Shown: positions 8,278 to 18,567 of the stretch, one piece after another
Layout of the letters: every line of letters starts with the position of its first letter
How positions within the stretch are numbered: position 1 is the first letter of the stretch
From: Hymenobacter baengnokdamensis
GTDB taxonomy: Bacteria; Bacteroidota; Bacteroidia; Cytophagales; Hymenobacteraceae
Length of the DNA: 64,000 nt
NCBI RefSeq assembly: GCF_008728635.1
Contig: NZ_CP044285.1
Coordinates: 682,001-746,000 of the forward strand
Direction of reading: 5' to 3'
Translations under genes and position numbers: made by a program
Notes under the pieces: generated by a model
Database searches by the model: none
What the model saw: the letters and a program-made list of their open reading frames with translations, nothing else
What the model was told of the DNA's origin: nothing

Positions 8278-9661
8278 ATTTTTTACTGAGCTCCTGCTTT
8301 ACCAGCTCCTGCACTTCCGGCTTCTCATAATCGGCTTCGGCCTGAATGTGCGGCATGAGCTGAGCCATGATGGCCTCCTGGCGCTGGCCGGCGGCCCAGG
8401 CTTCGGCATACGACGTATCGGGCGAGAACGTGACCCGCGAGTAGAGCGGCACCCACTGGCCCGGATATTGGGCGGCTATTTTGCTCTCGATGCGCTTTTG
8501 CAGCAGAAAGCGTGGGTCGGCCACCCGGTCGCGCATTTCCACAAAGTTGTAGAGGGCCAGGTCGGCCATGGCGTCGGTATTGGGCTTGCGCTGGTGCTCA
8601 AAGGCAGCCATTACCTGGCCCCAGTTGGCCTCGCCATACTGCTCCAGCAGCTGGTTGAGCACCGTGCAGTCTTCAAAGCCGGCATTCATCCCCTGGCCGT
8701 AAAACGGCACAATGGCGTGCGCCGCGTCGCCCAGCAAAAGCACCGTATCGTGGTAGGCCCACGGAAAGCAGCGAATGGTAACGAGCGAACCCGTGGGGTG
8801 GTCGAAGAACTCGTTGGTAAGCTGCGGCATCAGCGGCACGGCGTCGGGGAAGGTAGCGGCAAAAAATGCGGCTACTTCGGCCGGCGTTTGCAGTGCGGCA
8901 AACGACTTGTCGCCCTCATACGGGAAAAACAGCGTGGCATTAAACGAGCCATCGGGGTTGGGCAGGGCAATCATCAAAAAATTACCCCTGGGCCAGATGT
9001 GCAGCGCGTTTTTTTCGAGCTGCCAGCTGCCGGCCTCCCCTGCGGCAATGGTCAGCTCTTTATAGCCATATTCGAGATACTGCTGCGAATAATCGGTGCG
9101 GTCGGTGCGCTGCAAAGCGGCGCGCACGGCCGAAAAAGCCCCGTCGGCCCCAAACAGCCGCTCGTAGGCTACATCCTGCTCGTGCCCGCTGGCTACATCC
9201 TGCAAGTGCAGCCGGCGGCCCGGCAGGTCGAGCCCGGTCAGCTTCTGGCCGAAGGTCAGCTGCACACGCGGCTCCTGTTCGGCCAGGTCGAGCAAGGTAC
9301 AGTTGAGGCTGCCGCGATTGATGGAATAGATGGCCTGGTTTTCCTGCCCGTAGGGCTGAAACGTGAGCTTTCCCTGCCCGTCGTGCATCACGCGCCGGTA
9401 CATCGGAATACCTACCTGCCGAATGTCGTCGGCCACGCCCACGCCGGCCAGCGCGCGCCAGCCCCGGTCCGAGAGGGCCAGATTGATGGAGCGGCCGCCC
9501 AGCAAGCCCTGCCTGCGCGGGTCGGGCAGGCGCTCAAATACCTGCACCGGGTGGCCGCGCCGCGCCAGGTACAAGGCAAGCAGGGAGCCTATCAGCCCCG
9601 CCCCCATTATTACCAGCGGCTCGGCCGCAGCCTCGGCTGCGGAAGATGAATAGTCGGCCAT
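8276..9661 (-). CDS. kmo: Kynurenine 3-monooxygenase
   Basis: A 461-residue FAD- and NADPH-dependent monooxygenase that hydroxylates L-kynurenine to 3-hydroxykynurenine in NAD synthesis from tryptophan. The N-terminal Rossmann motif is GAGLIGSLLALYLARRG (20-36). RSINLALSDRG and the C-terminal FAD motif LLGDAAHAIVPFYGQGMNAG are characteristic of KMO rather than other aromatic hydroxylases. Bacterial KMO usually has about 450-460 residues, so the length fits. A second pathway gene, 3-hydroxyanthranilate dioxygenase, is 21 kb away (31161); kynureninase and tryptophan dioxygenase are not in the window. Confidence 0.93.
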   Translation of the reverse strand: MADYSSSAAEAAAEPLVIMGAGLIGSLLALYLARRGHPVQVFERLPDPRRQGLLGGRSINLALSDRGWRALAGVGVADDIRQVGIPMYRRVMHDGQGKLTFQPYGQENQAIYSINRGSLNCTLLDLAEQEPRVQLTFGQKLTGLDLPGRRLHLQDVASGHEQDVAYERLFGADGAFSAVRAALQRTDRTDYSQQYLEYGYKELTIAAGEAGSWQLEKNALHIWPRGNFLMIALPNPDGSFNATLFFPYEGDKSFAALQTPAEVAAFFAATFPDAVPLMPQLTNEFFDHPTGSLVTIRCFPWAYHDTVLLLGDAAHAIVPFYGQGMNAGFEDCTVLNQLLEQYGEANWGQVMAAFEHQRKPNTDAMADLALYNFVEMRDRVADPRFLLQKRIESKIAAQYPGQWVPLYSRVTFSPDTSYAEAWAAGQRQEAIMAQLMPHIQAEADYEKPEVQELVKQELSKK

Positions 9662-9686
9662 TATTTCTACTTGCTAGCGGCTGCCG

Positions 9687-9711
9687 GGCCAGGCTCTGGT
9701 AGAGCCTGGCC
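9687..9711 (-). terminator. Short hairpin after the fRMsr gene
   Basis: GGCCAGGCTCT-GGT-AGAGCCTGGCC, an 11-bp perfect stem with a 3-nt loop, lies 22 bp past the stop at 9734 and before kmo. No T-run follows, so termination efficiency is uncertain. Confidence 0.5.
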
Positions 9712-9733
9712 AAACGGCAAAACGTATACTACC

Positions 9734-10216
9734 TCAAAACCAGGCGCTGGCCAGCTGCATCAGCTGCTCCAGACCGTCCTGGTCAGCCTCATCAAAGTCA
9801 GCCAGTTGGTCGCTGTCCACGTCGAGCACAGCTACTACCTGCCCGTTTTTCAGTATGGGCACCACTATTTCCGACTTCGAGTCGGAGCTACAGGCAATAT
9901 GACCGGGAAAAGCCTCCACATCGGGCACCAGTATGGTGCGGGCCTGGGCCCAGCTGGTACCGCACACGCCGCGCCCCTTGCGGATGCGGGTGCAGGCGAT
10001 GGGTCCCTGAAACGGGCCGAGGACCAACTCTTCATTTTTTACTATATAGAAACCCACCCAAAAAAAGCCAAAGGCCTGCCGCAGCGCGGCGGCCGTGTTG
10101 GCCAGATTGGCGGTGCAGTCGGCTTCAGCGGCGGTGAGCGCGTTCAGCTGCGGGTGCAGCTCGGCGTAGCGGGCGGCCTTGGAGAGGTCCGGCGTCAGGA
10201 ACAGCGTTTCAGACAT
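9734..10216 (-). CDS. Free methionine-R-sulfoxide reductase (GAF domain)
   Basis: A 160-residue single-GAF-domain protein matching free methionine-R-sulfoxide reductase (fRMsr/MsrC), which reduces free Met-R-sulfoxide with thioredoxin. Three cysteines sit where the family has its catalytic set: C75 (GPIACTRI), C85 (GRGVCGTSW) and C109 (GHIACSSDSKSEIVVP); FFWVGFYIV and the C-terminal GQVVAVLDVDSDQLADFD also match. Start at the ATG 10216; the longer frame to 10357 reads through Arg-rich non-conserved sequence. It lies directly upstream of kmo in the same direction, with a hairpin between, so co-transcription is uncertain. Confidence 0.9.
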   Translation of the reverse strand: MSETLFLTPDLSKAARYAELHPQLNALTAAEADCTANLANTAAALRQAFGFFWVGFYIVKNEELVLGPFQGPIACTRIRKGRGVCGTSWAQARTILVPDVEAFPGHIACSSDSKSEIVVPILKNGQVVAVLDVDSDQLADFDEADQDGLEQLMQLASAWF

Positions 10217-10316
10217 GAGAGGAGTAAATGAGGCCGGTTGGCGGCTACCGCCAGCAACAAGCCTATACGGCCCCCACAAGTTTTGCGGGCCGGCAAAAAT
10301 AGCCGCTGCGGCCCGG

Positions 10317-11429
10317 CTAAACCGAGGCCGCCGGCGCAGCCGGAGCGGCCACCGCAAAGCTACCGCCCTGGTGCTCGACAGCTTCCAGCAGCCGGTAGTT
10401 GAGCGACTCCTTCACGTCGAGGTACTCGTCGTAGCTTGTGGTTTCGACAAAATACTGTACGGTTACCTCCTTGCCAGCGGGCGAGATGGCACTGAATTTC
10501 ATCTGCACATCCTGCGTCACCAGCGCGTGCGCCGCGATGGCCGCCACTGCCTCCCGAATAATGGCCTGCAGCTGGTCGCTGGTCGTCTTCTGGTCAAAAT
10601 ACAGCGTGAAGCCAACCCGCCGGGCCGTGCGCAGGCTCAGGTTGTCGAGCGGCTTGTCAATCATGCTTTTATTGGGCACCGTGAGGTAGCTTTTCTCGGC
10701 CGTGCGCAGGCGCGTGCTGCGAAAGCCGATTTTTTCTACCGTGCCGCTCACACTACCCGCCGTTACCAGGTCCCCTACCCCAAAAGGCTGGTCGATAAAG
10801 ATGGTAAACGAAGCCAGCAGATTTTCGAGGCTTTCCTTGGCCGCGAAGGCTACGGCCAGCCCGCCAATGCCAAGGCCGCCAATCAGGGCCGTCACATTCA
10901 CCGCAAATACCTGCCCCAGCGCTACGAGCAAGCCGATGACCACAATAAAAACCTTGAGCAGGTCTTTGGCAAAAGGCAGAAACTGACTGTCGAGCCGCCG
11001 ACTGCCGGTGGTGGCCATCAATTCGGCCCGGCGCTGCACTACCAGCAAGGCAAAATCGACCAGCCGCATAATCACCCACACTACGGTAGCAATTACGCCC
11101 AGATGAAACAGCCCGAGCAGCGCCACCTTAGGCCAGGGCTCGACGCCCGGCACCGGCGCCAGCGGCATAGGATAGCGCAGCACGCTGAAAGCCAGGTAAA
11201 AAGCTACCAAGAATAAAAGTGCTCCCAGCGGCTGAATCAGCAGGTTGTGCAGCTCGGCTTCCGACACCCCCGCCGTGTAGCGCTTGGTGAGGCGAAACAG
11301 CGCCTTGCTCAGCAGCCGCGACAGCAGTCGGTTCAGCGCCGCTCCCAGCAGCATAATAACTGCGGCTATCAGGTAGTCAAACAGCTGATTGCCGAGTATT
11401 TCCCGGCGCAAAAAGTCAGGTATCGCCAT
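10317..11429 (-). CDS. MscS-family mechanosensitive channel
   Basis: A 370-residue inner-membrane protein with four hydrophobic segments before an MscS core. The pore-lining TM3 region reads FAVNVTALIGGLGIGGLAVAFAAKESLEN in pieces typical of MscS. The beta domain follows with FIDQPFGVGDLVTAG and VEKIGFRSTRLRT, then a C-terminal alpha/beta part. Family members open under membrane tension to release solutes in osmotic downshock. Start ATG at 11429; the frame extends to 11597 but without conserved sequence. Confidence 0.9.
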   Translation of the reverse strand: MAIPDFLRREILGNQLFDYLIAAVIMLLGAALNRLLSRLLSKALFRLTKRYTAGVSEAELHNLLIQPLGALLFLVAFYLAFSVLRYPMPLAPVPGVEPWPKVALLGLFHLGVIATVVWVIMRLVDFALLVVQRRAELMATTGSRRLDSQFLPFAKDLLKVFIVVIGLLVALGQVFAVNVTALIGGLGIGGLAVAFAAKESLENLLASFTIFIDQPFGVGDLVTAGSVSGTVEKIGFRSTRLRTAEKSYLTVPNKSMIDKPLDNLSLRTARRVGFTLYFDQKTTSDQLQAIIREAVAAIAAHALVTQDVQMKFSAISPAGKEVTVQYFVETTSYDEYLDVKESLNYRLLEAVEHQGGSFAVAAPAAPAASV

Positions 11430-12153
11430 TGGTAAGGGGTAAATCAAACGTCTCGGGTACGCAGCGTCGTACAAGCCTATCCTTTTACGGATTATGGACC
11501 GCTGCGCCGCCCCGACTGACTCCTGGCGAAGCCCAGCCATGCAATTATACCCCCATATACTGACTGCAAAGCCGCTGTAACCGAAACCCGATGGCAAAAG
11601 TAAGCCGGTCCCTTACGTGAGTCGGTAGCTTAACGATTGCTGATTCCCTTGCCTATGGTCCAGGCTACTGGCAAGCAACCCACCAGAACATGCTATAACT
11701 TTAATATTCTTTCGCTCCCGCGTTATCTCCCGCCCGCATTATTGCACTCTATGAAGAACTGATAAATCGTGCTCATTTGTGCTCGTGCAATATCGCCTCG
11801 GCACGCTTCTGCTTCCTGAAAGCCCGGTGAAAGAGTAGCCCCTCACAGCTCACATCAGCTATAGGCCAGTTAACCGTGGCTAGGGCGAAGTAAGAATTTT
11901 TTCGCTAGTTTCCCGGAAAATTTATGAATCGTGCCGCTATGTTCAAAATCCAAAAAAAGGCCTTAAACCCTGTTTGAAGCCACTAAATTGTACTTACCCA
12001 AGTACCGCAGCTAAATTTTTTATTGCCCTTTATGCAGAAAGTATGGTGTACTATAGTATTCTTTCGTTTACTTTGCAGCACCAGCATCCTAGTAATAGGT
12101 GATTGGGTTCATTCTTCTATTCTCCCTTCTACCATTTTTAACTTTAAGTCACC
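11430..12153. other. 724-bp region with no gene seen
   Basis: This is the longest gene-free stretch. It is AT-richer than its surroundings and I see no convincing ORF, RNA gene or repeat. It lies between the divergent MscS and ArsR genes, so it must hold both promoters. A TTACTTTG at about 12068-12075 is one mismatch from TAnnTTTG and is the best candidate for the ArsR promoter. Confidence 0.5.
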
Positions 12154-12474
12154 ATGAAACCTTTGCATTCCCGCGTTGAAGCTGAGCAGTTAGACCGCGC
12201 AGCCGCCATGCTCAAAGTGCTTTCGCACCCCAAGCGCCTCGCCATTGTTGACCTGCTTGGCAAAAGCAAGACCAAAGACCATCAGATGTCGGTAACCGAA
12301 ATCTACCAGGCACTCGATATCCCTCAAGCTATTGCTTCGCAGCACCTTATCACGCTGAAAGACCGCGGTGTACTGAAGTCGAGCAAGCTGGGCACCAAAA
12401 TCTACTACTCGCTGGCTGTTCCGCAGCTGTTGAAGATTATTGATACCCTGGAAGACTACTCAGGCCGTATCTAG
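12154..12474 (+). CDS. ArsR-type winged-helix transcriptional regulator
   Basis: A 106-residue DNA-binding protein with an ArsR/SmtB winged helix. AAAMLKVLSHPKRLAIVDLL is the typical first helix pair; VTEIYQALDIPQAIASQHLITLKDRGVLKSS, in pieces, forms the recognition helix and wing; KIYYSL closes the wing. There is no Cys, so the classic metal-sensing site is absent, and the signal is probably not a thiol-bound metal. The target cannot be told: no downstream partner lies in the same direction before the terminator. Confidence 0.88.
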   Translation: MKPLHSRVEAEQLDRAAAMLKVLSHPKRLAIVDLLGKSKTKDHQMSVTEIYQALDIPQAIASQHLITLKDRGVLKSSKLGTKIYYSLAVPQLLKIIDTLEDYSGRI

Positions 12475-12480
12475 TTCGTG

Positions 12481-12550
12481 ACAGGCAGCAAATCGGGCCC
12501 GGATAACATTCAATTAATTGAATGTTATCCGGGCCCGATTTGCTGCCTGT
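12481..12550. terminator. 70-bp perfect palindrome between convergent genes
   Basis: Two 35-bp arms (12481-12515 and 12516-12550) are exact reverse complements with no spacer; the centre is CAATT/AATTG. It lies 7 bp after the ArsR stop and 25 bp before the hemA stop, so it probably terminates both genes. Confidence 0.75.
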
Positions 12551-12574
12551 CGGCTTTGCTCGGGCAAGCGGCTT

Positions 12575-13855
12575 TTAAGCCCTGACAGGCTGCTGCTCCA
12601 GGTCGAAGATATCCGTAAGCAAAGGAAGGAGCTGCTCGGCCTCATCGCGGCGGCAAGCGGCTTTAAGGTGCAGCACATGCTGCTTCAATACCTTCTGCAT
12701 AAAGGCCCGCGTAGCTTCGTCGAGTAGCTTCACTTCCGCAGGGGTAGCTTTTTTCTGGAAGCGGTCGAGCTCTTGCTGGCGCAGCTGCTCGAGGCTCGCT
12801 TTCATGCGCTGAATAAGCGGCGATACCAGCATCTCGCGGCTCCAGTCGGCAAAGTCTACCAGGCTTTCGGCGATAATAGCCTGCACCTGCGGCACGGCCG
12901 CCAGCCGCTGCTCCAGCGCGGCCGAAGCCTTGCTCTGGATAGCATCTACGTTATACACGAGCACGCCCGGCACCTGCTCCACCTCGGCGGCCACGGAGCG
13001 CGGCACGGCCAGGTCGATAAAGAATTTGTAGCTCAGCACATCGAGGTGCGCAACCAGACTGTGGGTAAAGAAAGGCGTTTCGCGGTTGATGGATGAGATG
13101 ATAACATCGGCTTCGCGCAGCGCTTCGGTCAGGTTTTCGAAATCGGCAATGCGCAGGCGGCCGGGCGCAAACTCGGCGGCCAGCTCCTCGGCGCGGGCGC
13201 GGGTGCGGTTGCAGAGCGTCACGCTGCCAAAGCTCCTGCTATCGGCCAGGTGGCGGCATACGTCGCTCCCGATTTCGCCCAGCCCTACCACCAGCACGCG
13301 CGGACTCGCTACATCGGCGGTAAGCTCTTCCACCAGCTCCAGGGCGGCGTAGCTCATAGAAGCCGCCCCATCGCGGAAGCTGGTTTCCTGCTGCACGCGC
13401 TTATTGGCAAAAAAGATAGTGTGCAGCAACCGGTGCAAAAATGGCCCCGCCGCGTCGGCATCGGCCGTCCACTGGTAGGCGTTTTTTACCTGATTGATAA
13501 TCTGCATATCACCCACTACCTGCGCATCGAGCCCCAGGGCCACTTCGAACAGGTGGCGGGTGGCCGAGTCGGCATCCGCAAACAGGTCGAAATACGGGGC
13601 AAAGCTTAGCGCATCGGGGCGGTGCTTAAGCTGGCCCAGCGCCCGTATAATGGCGGCCGAGTGGTCGTCTTCGTGGGCGTAGTAGATTTCGGTGCGGTTG
13701 CAGGTGCTCAGCACCAGCAGGTCCGATAAGTACAGCTCGGTACGGAGCTGCTCTAAAAAGCGACGGCAGGCGGCCTCATCCAGCGCCAGCAGCTCGCGAA
13801 TAGCAAGAGGGGCATTCCGGAAAGATAAACTGACAGCCTTAAACGGATGGGACAT
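12575..13855 (-). CDS. hemA: Glutamyl-tRNA reductase
   Basis: A 426-residue enzyme that reduces glutamyl-tRNA to glutamate-1-semialdehyde with NADPH, the first step of tetrapyrrole synthesis. The catalytic cysteine is C52 in LVLSTCNRTEIYY; the NADPH domain has RVLVVGLGEIGSDVCRHL; the C-terminal dimerisation helix ends in FDLEQQPVRA. Length is normal for the family. Start is the ATG at 13855 (MSHPFKAVSLS); ten further residues are open upstream without an ATG. It is monocistronic here and shares a palindromic terminator with the ArsR gene. Confidence 0.95.
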   Translation of the reverse strand: MSHPFKAVSLSFRNAPLAIRELLALDEAACRRFLEQLRTELYLSDLLVLSTCNRTEIYYAHEDDHSAAIIRALGQLKHRPDALSFAPYFDLFADADSATRHLFEVALGLDAQVVGDMQIINQVKNAYQWTADADAAGPFLHRLLHTIFFANKRVQQETSFRDGAASMSYAALELVEELTADVASPRVLVVGLGEIGSDVCRHLADSRSFGSVTLCNRTRARAEELAAEFAPGRLRIADFENLTEALREADVIISSINRETPFFTHSLVAHLDVLSYKFFIDLAVPRSVAAEVEQVPGVLVYNVDAIQSKASAALEQRLAAVPQVQAIIAESLVDFADWSREMLVSPLIQRMKASLEQLRQQELDRFQKKATPAEVKLLDEATRAFMQKVLKQHVLHLKAACRRDEAEQLLPLLTDIFDLEQQPVRA

Positions 13856-14026
13856 AGCACGGGACGACGCTGGGCCGGCCTGCAAAATTACGGTATAAAT
13901 AACTGCGATGGAAACAGGTAGAGTGCCGATTGGGTTCGGAAGACTCGGTAACTACCCAAACCCGGGCTTTTCCTCGTTGAACTGCGTATTCTGCGCTCCG
14001 GGCAGCAGGCCCGACCTTTACCCCCT

Positions 14027-15235
14027 ATGCTTCCTCCCCTTTACGACCAAAAATCGCGCATCAAGCTCTTGGTCTTGGTAATGGCCTTGCTTATTGCCGG
14101 GGCTACTGTTATTTATACCAACGTGCTCGTGCAGCGACTGTCGGAGCGCGAGCAGAGCCAGATTGACTTATACGCCAAAACGCTACGCTACATTATAAAT
14201 ACGGAAGACACTAAAAACCTGCCTTTTTTACAAGAGCAGATTATTGAAGCCAACACGACCATCCCGGTTATCCTGACTGATGGCGAGAATATTAACGATG
14301 CCAAGAACCTGGGGCTGGGTACGCACCTGCCAGCGGCCGACTCAGTGCGGCGGATGAATGAGGTATTGCAGGAAATGCAGAAACGCCACCCGCCCATTGT
14401 GATTGAGCTGGCGGGCGGCACGCGCAACTATATTTTCTATCAGGATTCGCGGCTGCTGCGGCAGCTGCGCACCTACCCGCTGGCAGCCCTGGCCGTTATC
14501 GCGTCCCTGGGCATTATGGCGTACATCTCGTTCAGCTATTCGCGGCGGGCCGAGCAAAACCGGGTGTGGGTGGGCCTGGCCAAGGAAACGGCGCACCAGC
14601 TAGGTACGCCGCTCAGCTCGCTGGTGGGCTGGCAGGAGTATTTGCGGCAGTCCGAACGGTTTCAGGACGAGCCGATTGTAGAAGAGCTGGGCAAGGATAT
14701 CCGACGGCTCGAAATCATTACCGAGCGCTTCAGCAATATCGGCTCGGTGCCGGTGCTCAAGGCCGAAAACCTGTACCAGACCACCCGCAACGCCATTGCC
14801 TATCTCGAAAGCCGGGTGTCGCGCAAGGTAAAATTCACCATCGAAACGGACCTCCCGCTCGATACGCCAGCCTGCCTCAACGTGCCGCTATTCGATTGGG
14901 TAGTCGAGAATATCTGCAAAAACGCCGTCGATGCTATGGATGGGCGCGGCTCCATCACGCTGCGGCTGCGCCGGGTAAAGCCCCGGCGGCAGTGGTGGCG
15001 CCGGCGCGCGCCCCACCCCCAGGTCGCCATCGATATTACCGATACCGGCAAAGGCATCCCTAAAAACAAGCTCGAAAACGTATTTATGCCCGGCTACACC
15101 ACCAAAAAGCGCGGCTGGGGCCTGGGCCTGGCGCTGGCCCGCCGCATCATCGAAAACTACCACGAGGGCCGTCTTTTCGTGAAGTGGAGCGAAGTGGGCA
15201 AAGGCACTACGTTCCGACTGGTGCTGAATCAGTAG
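14027..15235 (+). CDS. Orphan membrane sensor histidine kinase
   Basis: A 402-residue two-component kinase. TM1 is at 12-32 and TM2 at 152-172, enclosing a roughly 120-residue periplasmic sensor region without a recognisable named domain. The phosphoacceptor is H190 in KETAHQLGTPLSS, the H-box form common in Bacteroidota kinases, followed by a HATPase domain with N box ENICKNAVDAM, G1 DITDTGKGIP and G2 GWGLGLALARRI. An Arg-rich insertion PRRQWWRRR lies between N and G1 boxes. No response regulator is adjacent, so its partner must be elsewhere. Confidence 0.9.
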   Translation: MLPPLYDQKSRIKLLVLVMALLIAGATVIYTNVLVQRLSEREQSQIDLYAKTLRYIINTEDTKNLPFLQEQIIEANTTIPVILTDGENINDAKNLGLGTHLPAADSVRRMNEVLQEMQKRHPPIVIELAGGTRNYIFYQDSRLLRQLRTYPLAALAVIASLGIMAYISFSYSRRAEQNRVWVGLAKETAHQLGTPLSSLVGWQEYLRQSERFQDEPIVEELGKDIRRLEIITERFSNIGSVPVLKAENLYQTTRNAIAYLESRVSRKVKFTIETDLPLDTPACLNVPLFDWVVENICKNAVDAMDGRGSITLRLRRVKPRRQWWRRRAPHPQVAIDITDTGKGIPKNKLENVFMPGYTTKKRGWGLGLALARRIIENYHEGRLFVKWSEVGKGTTFRLVLNQ

Positions 15236-15242
15236 TCGGAAC

Positions 15243-15306
15243 CGCGGCTTTAGCAGATTCTTTGGATTGGTCGGATTTTGAGACCGAAGAATCCGCTAAA
15301 TCCGCG
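15243..15306. terminator. Bidirectional terminator, 20-bp arms
   Basis: Arms 15243-15262 and 15287-15306 pair with two mismatches. The element sits between the convergent kinase gene and rfbA, 7 bp after the kinase stop. Confidence 0.65.
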
Positions 15307-15308
15307 AC

Positions 15309-16187
15309 TCAGGCACCCATTACCAATTGGTCGGGCAGGTTCATCAGATAATCGCCGTAGCCGCTTTTGCGCAGCGGGGCCGCAATTTTGCGGAGCTGCG
15401 CGGCATCGATAAAGCCCTGGCGGAAAGCGGCTTCCTCGATAGAGCCCACTTTGAGGCCCTGGCGCTGCTCCAGCACCCGCACAAACTCGCCGGCCTGCAT
15501 GAGACTTTCGAAAGTGCCGGTATCGAGCCAGGCTGTGCCCCGGCCCAGAATACCCACCTTTAGCTTGCCGCGGCGCAGATATTCGCGGTTTACGTCCGTG
15601 ATTTCGTATTCGCCACGGGGGCTGGGCTGCAGGTTACGGGCAATCTCCACTACGTCGTTATCGTAGAAATACAGGCCCGGCACGGCATAATTGCTCTTGG
15701 GCTGAGTTGGCTTTTCCTCGATGCTGAGGGCTACCTTATTGGCGTCGAACTCCACTACGCCGTAGCGCTCGGGGTCATGCACATGGTAAGCATACACCAC
15801 GCCGCCGTCGGGATTGTTATTGGCTTTGAGTAGCTCCTCCATGCCTTCGCCGTGGAAGATATTATCGCCCAGCACCAAAGCCACCTTGTCCTGGCCAATA
15901 AAATCAGCCCCGAGCACAAAGGCCTGCGCCAGGCCGTTGGGCACTTCCTGCACTACGTACTGAAAGTCGCAGCCCAGGCTTTGGCCGTCGCCAAGCAGTT
16001 TTTTAAATTGCTCCTGGTCGTGGGGTGTGGTAATGATAAGAATTTCCCGAATACCAGCCATCATCAATATAGACAACGGGTAATATACCATCGGCTTATC
16101 ATACACCGGCATAAGCTGTTTCGAGACTGCCAGGGTGAGCGGATGCAGCCGGGTGCCGGAGCCGCCGGCGAGGATAATGCCTTTCAT
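15309..16187 (-). CDS. rfbA: Glucose-1-phosphate thymidylyltransferase
   Basis: A 292-residue nucleotidyltransferase making dTDP-glucose from glucose-1-phosphate and dTTP. The N-terminal [14 protein letters not shown] signature, [27 protein letters not shown] and the C-terminal [15 protein letters not shown] are those of RmlA. Length is typical. The ATG at 16187 begins at the signature; upstream frame would read through the inverted repeat at 16200-16290. It is last in the leftward nucleotide-sugar cluster and works with rfbB at 17412; rfbC and rfbD are not in the window. Confidence 0.95.
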   Translation of the reverse strand: MKGIILAGGSGTRLHPLTLAVSKQLMPVYDKPMVYYPLSILMMAGIREILIITTPHDQEQFKKLLGDGQSLGCDFQYVVQEVPNGLAQAFVLGADFIGQDKVALVLGDNIFHGEGMEELLKANNNPDGGVVYAYHVHDPERYGVVEFDANKVALSIEEKPTQPKSNYAVPGLYFYDNDVVEIARNLQPSPRGEYEITDVNREYLRRGKLKVGILGRGTAWLDTGTFESLMQAGEFVRVLEQRQGLKVGSIEEAAFRQGFIDAAQLRKIAAPLRKSGYGDYLMNLPDQLVMGA

Positions 16188-16199
16188 AGAGTTATTTTT

Positions 16200-16290
16200 A
16201 GCGCAGAGCTTCGCAAAGTTGGCAGAGTTTCGCAAAAGTTGGTGGCTAAGTACTCTGCGGAACCCTGCCAACTTTGCGAGACTCTGCGCT
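16200..16290 (-). terminator. Imperfect 31-bp-arm inverted repeat between cluster genes
   Basis: Arms at 16200-16230 and 16260-16290 match at 27 of 31 positions (core CGCAAAGTTGGCAG). It occupies the gap between the WbpP-like gene and rfbA, so it could terminate or attenuate transcription, or it may be a dispersed repeat. Confidence 0.55.
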
Positions 16291-16293
16291 TCT

Positions 16294-17301
<1,008 letters not shown>

Positions 17302-17310
17302 AGCTGTCGG

Positions 17311-17405
17311 TTTGTCATTGCGAGCGCAGCGAAGCAATCGCATCAGAACGTAATCGCTGGGGTATCGTGCAGGTGCGATTGCTTCGCTGCGCTCGCAATA
17401 ACAAA
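17311..17405. repeat. Inverted repeat with 32-bp arms (dispersed-repeat type)
   Basis: Arms 17311-17342 and 17374-17405 match at 31 of 32 positions around a 31-nt loop; the core reads TGCGAGCGCAGCGAAGC. It fills the gap between rfbB and the WbpP-like gene. The loop and arms look like a genomic repeat rather than a plain terminator. Confidence 0.7.
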
Positions 17406-17411
17406 ATAAGT

Positions 17412-18467
17412 TTAGCGGCCCGCGTACTGTTTGGTGTTGTACTCCTGGTAGGCGCCGCTGGTCACGCTATCCAGCCATTCCTGGTTGGCGAGGTACCAGT
17501 CAATGGTCTGGCTCAGGCCCTGCTCAAAGGTTACGCTCGGCTTCCAGCCTAGCTCGTGCATGATTTTGCTACTGTCGATGGCGTAGCGCATATCGTGGCC
17601 GGCGCGGTCGGTTACGAAGGTGATGAGCTGGCGCGAAGTACCCTGAGGCTGGCCGGTTTTCTCATCTACTACGTCGCAGAGCAGCTCGATGAGCTTAAGG
17701 TTCTGCCACTCGTTTACGCCCCCGATGTTGTAAGTGTCGCCCAGCTTTCCCTTGTGAAATACCGCGTCGATAGCCGTGGCATGGTCTTTCACAAACAGCC
17801 AGTCGCGCACGTTTTCACCCTTACCATACACGGGCACTTTCTGGCCGGTGCGCAGGCGGTGAATAGCCAGCGGAATCAGCTTTTCGGGAAAGTGGTTGGG
17901 CCCGTAGTTATTCGAGCAGTTGCTCAGCTTCACGGGCAGGCCATAAGTATGGTACCAGGCCCGCACAAAGTGGTCGGACGCGGCCTTGGAGGCTGAGTAG
18001 GGCGAGCGCGGGTCGTACGACGTCTCTTCCGTAAACAGCTCGGGGCCGAAGTCAAGCGAGCCGTATACTTCGTCGGTGCTGACGTGGTAAAACGTGTGCC
18101 CCTCAAACCCCTTGGGCTTCCAGAGGTTTTTGGCCGCATTCAGCAGGTTAACCGTGCCGATGACGTTGGTTTTCACAAACGCCATCGGGTCAGTAATACT
18201 GCGGTCAACGTGGCTTTCGGCGGCAAGGTGAATGACGGCATCGGGCTCCTCGTTGGCGAAGAGCTGGTCGATAAATGCCTGGTCGGCGATATCGCCCTTG
18301 ACAAACTTATAGTTGGCGGCGTTCTCGATATCACGCAGGTTTTCCAGATTGCCGGCGTACGTCAGCGCATCCAGATTAAGTATCTGGTATTCCGGATATT
18401 TGGTAACGAACAGCCGCACTACGTGCGAACCGATGAAGCCGGCCCCGCCGGTGATGAGAATTTTCAT
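17412..18467 (-). CDS. rfbB: dTDP-glucose 4,6-dehydratase
   Basis: A 351-residue SDR enzyme that converts dTDP-glucose to dTDP-4-keto-6-deoxyglucose, the precursor of L-rhamnose and other deoxysugars. Visible motifs: [15 protein letters not shown] (NAD binding), [23 protein letters not shown], and the catalytic [17 protein letters not shown]. Length is standard. The ATG at 18467 starts MKILITGG. It shares the dTDP-sugar route with rfbA, but the last steps to rhamnose (rfbC, rfbD) are missing here, so the end product cannot be fixed. Confidence 0.95.
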   Translation of the reverse strand: MKILITGGAGFIGSHVVRLFVTKYPEYQILNLDALTYAGNLENLRDIENAANYKFVKGDIADQAFIDQLFANEEPDAVIHLAAESHVDRSITDPMAFVKTNVIGTVNLLNAAKNLWKPKGFEGHTFYHVSTDEVYGSLDFGPELFTEETSYDPRSPYSASKAASDHFVRAWYHTYGLPVKLSNCSNNYGPNHFPEKLIPLAIHRLRTGQKVPVYGKGENVRDWLFVKDHATAIDAVFHKGKLGDTYNIGGVNEWQNLKLIELLCDVVDEKTGQPQGTSRQLITFVTDRAGHDMRYAIDSSKIMHELGWKPSVTFEQGLSQTIDWYLANQEWLDSVTSGAYQEYNTKQYAGR

Positions 18468-18567
18468 ATTTTTAAAATTTGAAGATGTGAGAAATATAAC
18501 AGTATGAAAATTGTAAGTGTGCTAAAAAGAAAATCTATAGCCTACTCATTTTCACATTTGCCATTTT

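Noticed and set aside
8348..9649. A 433-codon plus-strand frame across kmo
   Set aside because: Lies wholly within kmo, which has complete FAD motifs; the frame has no conserved features.
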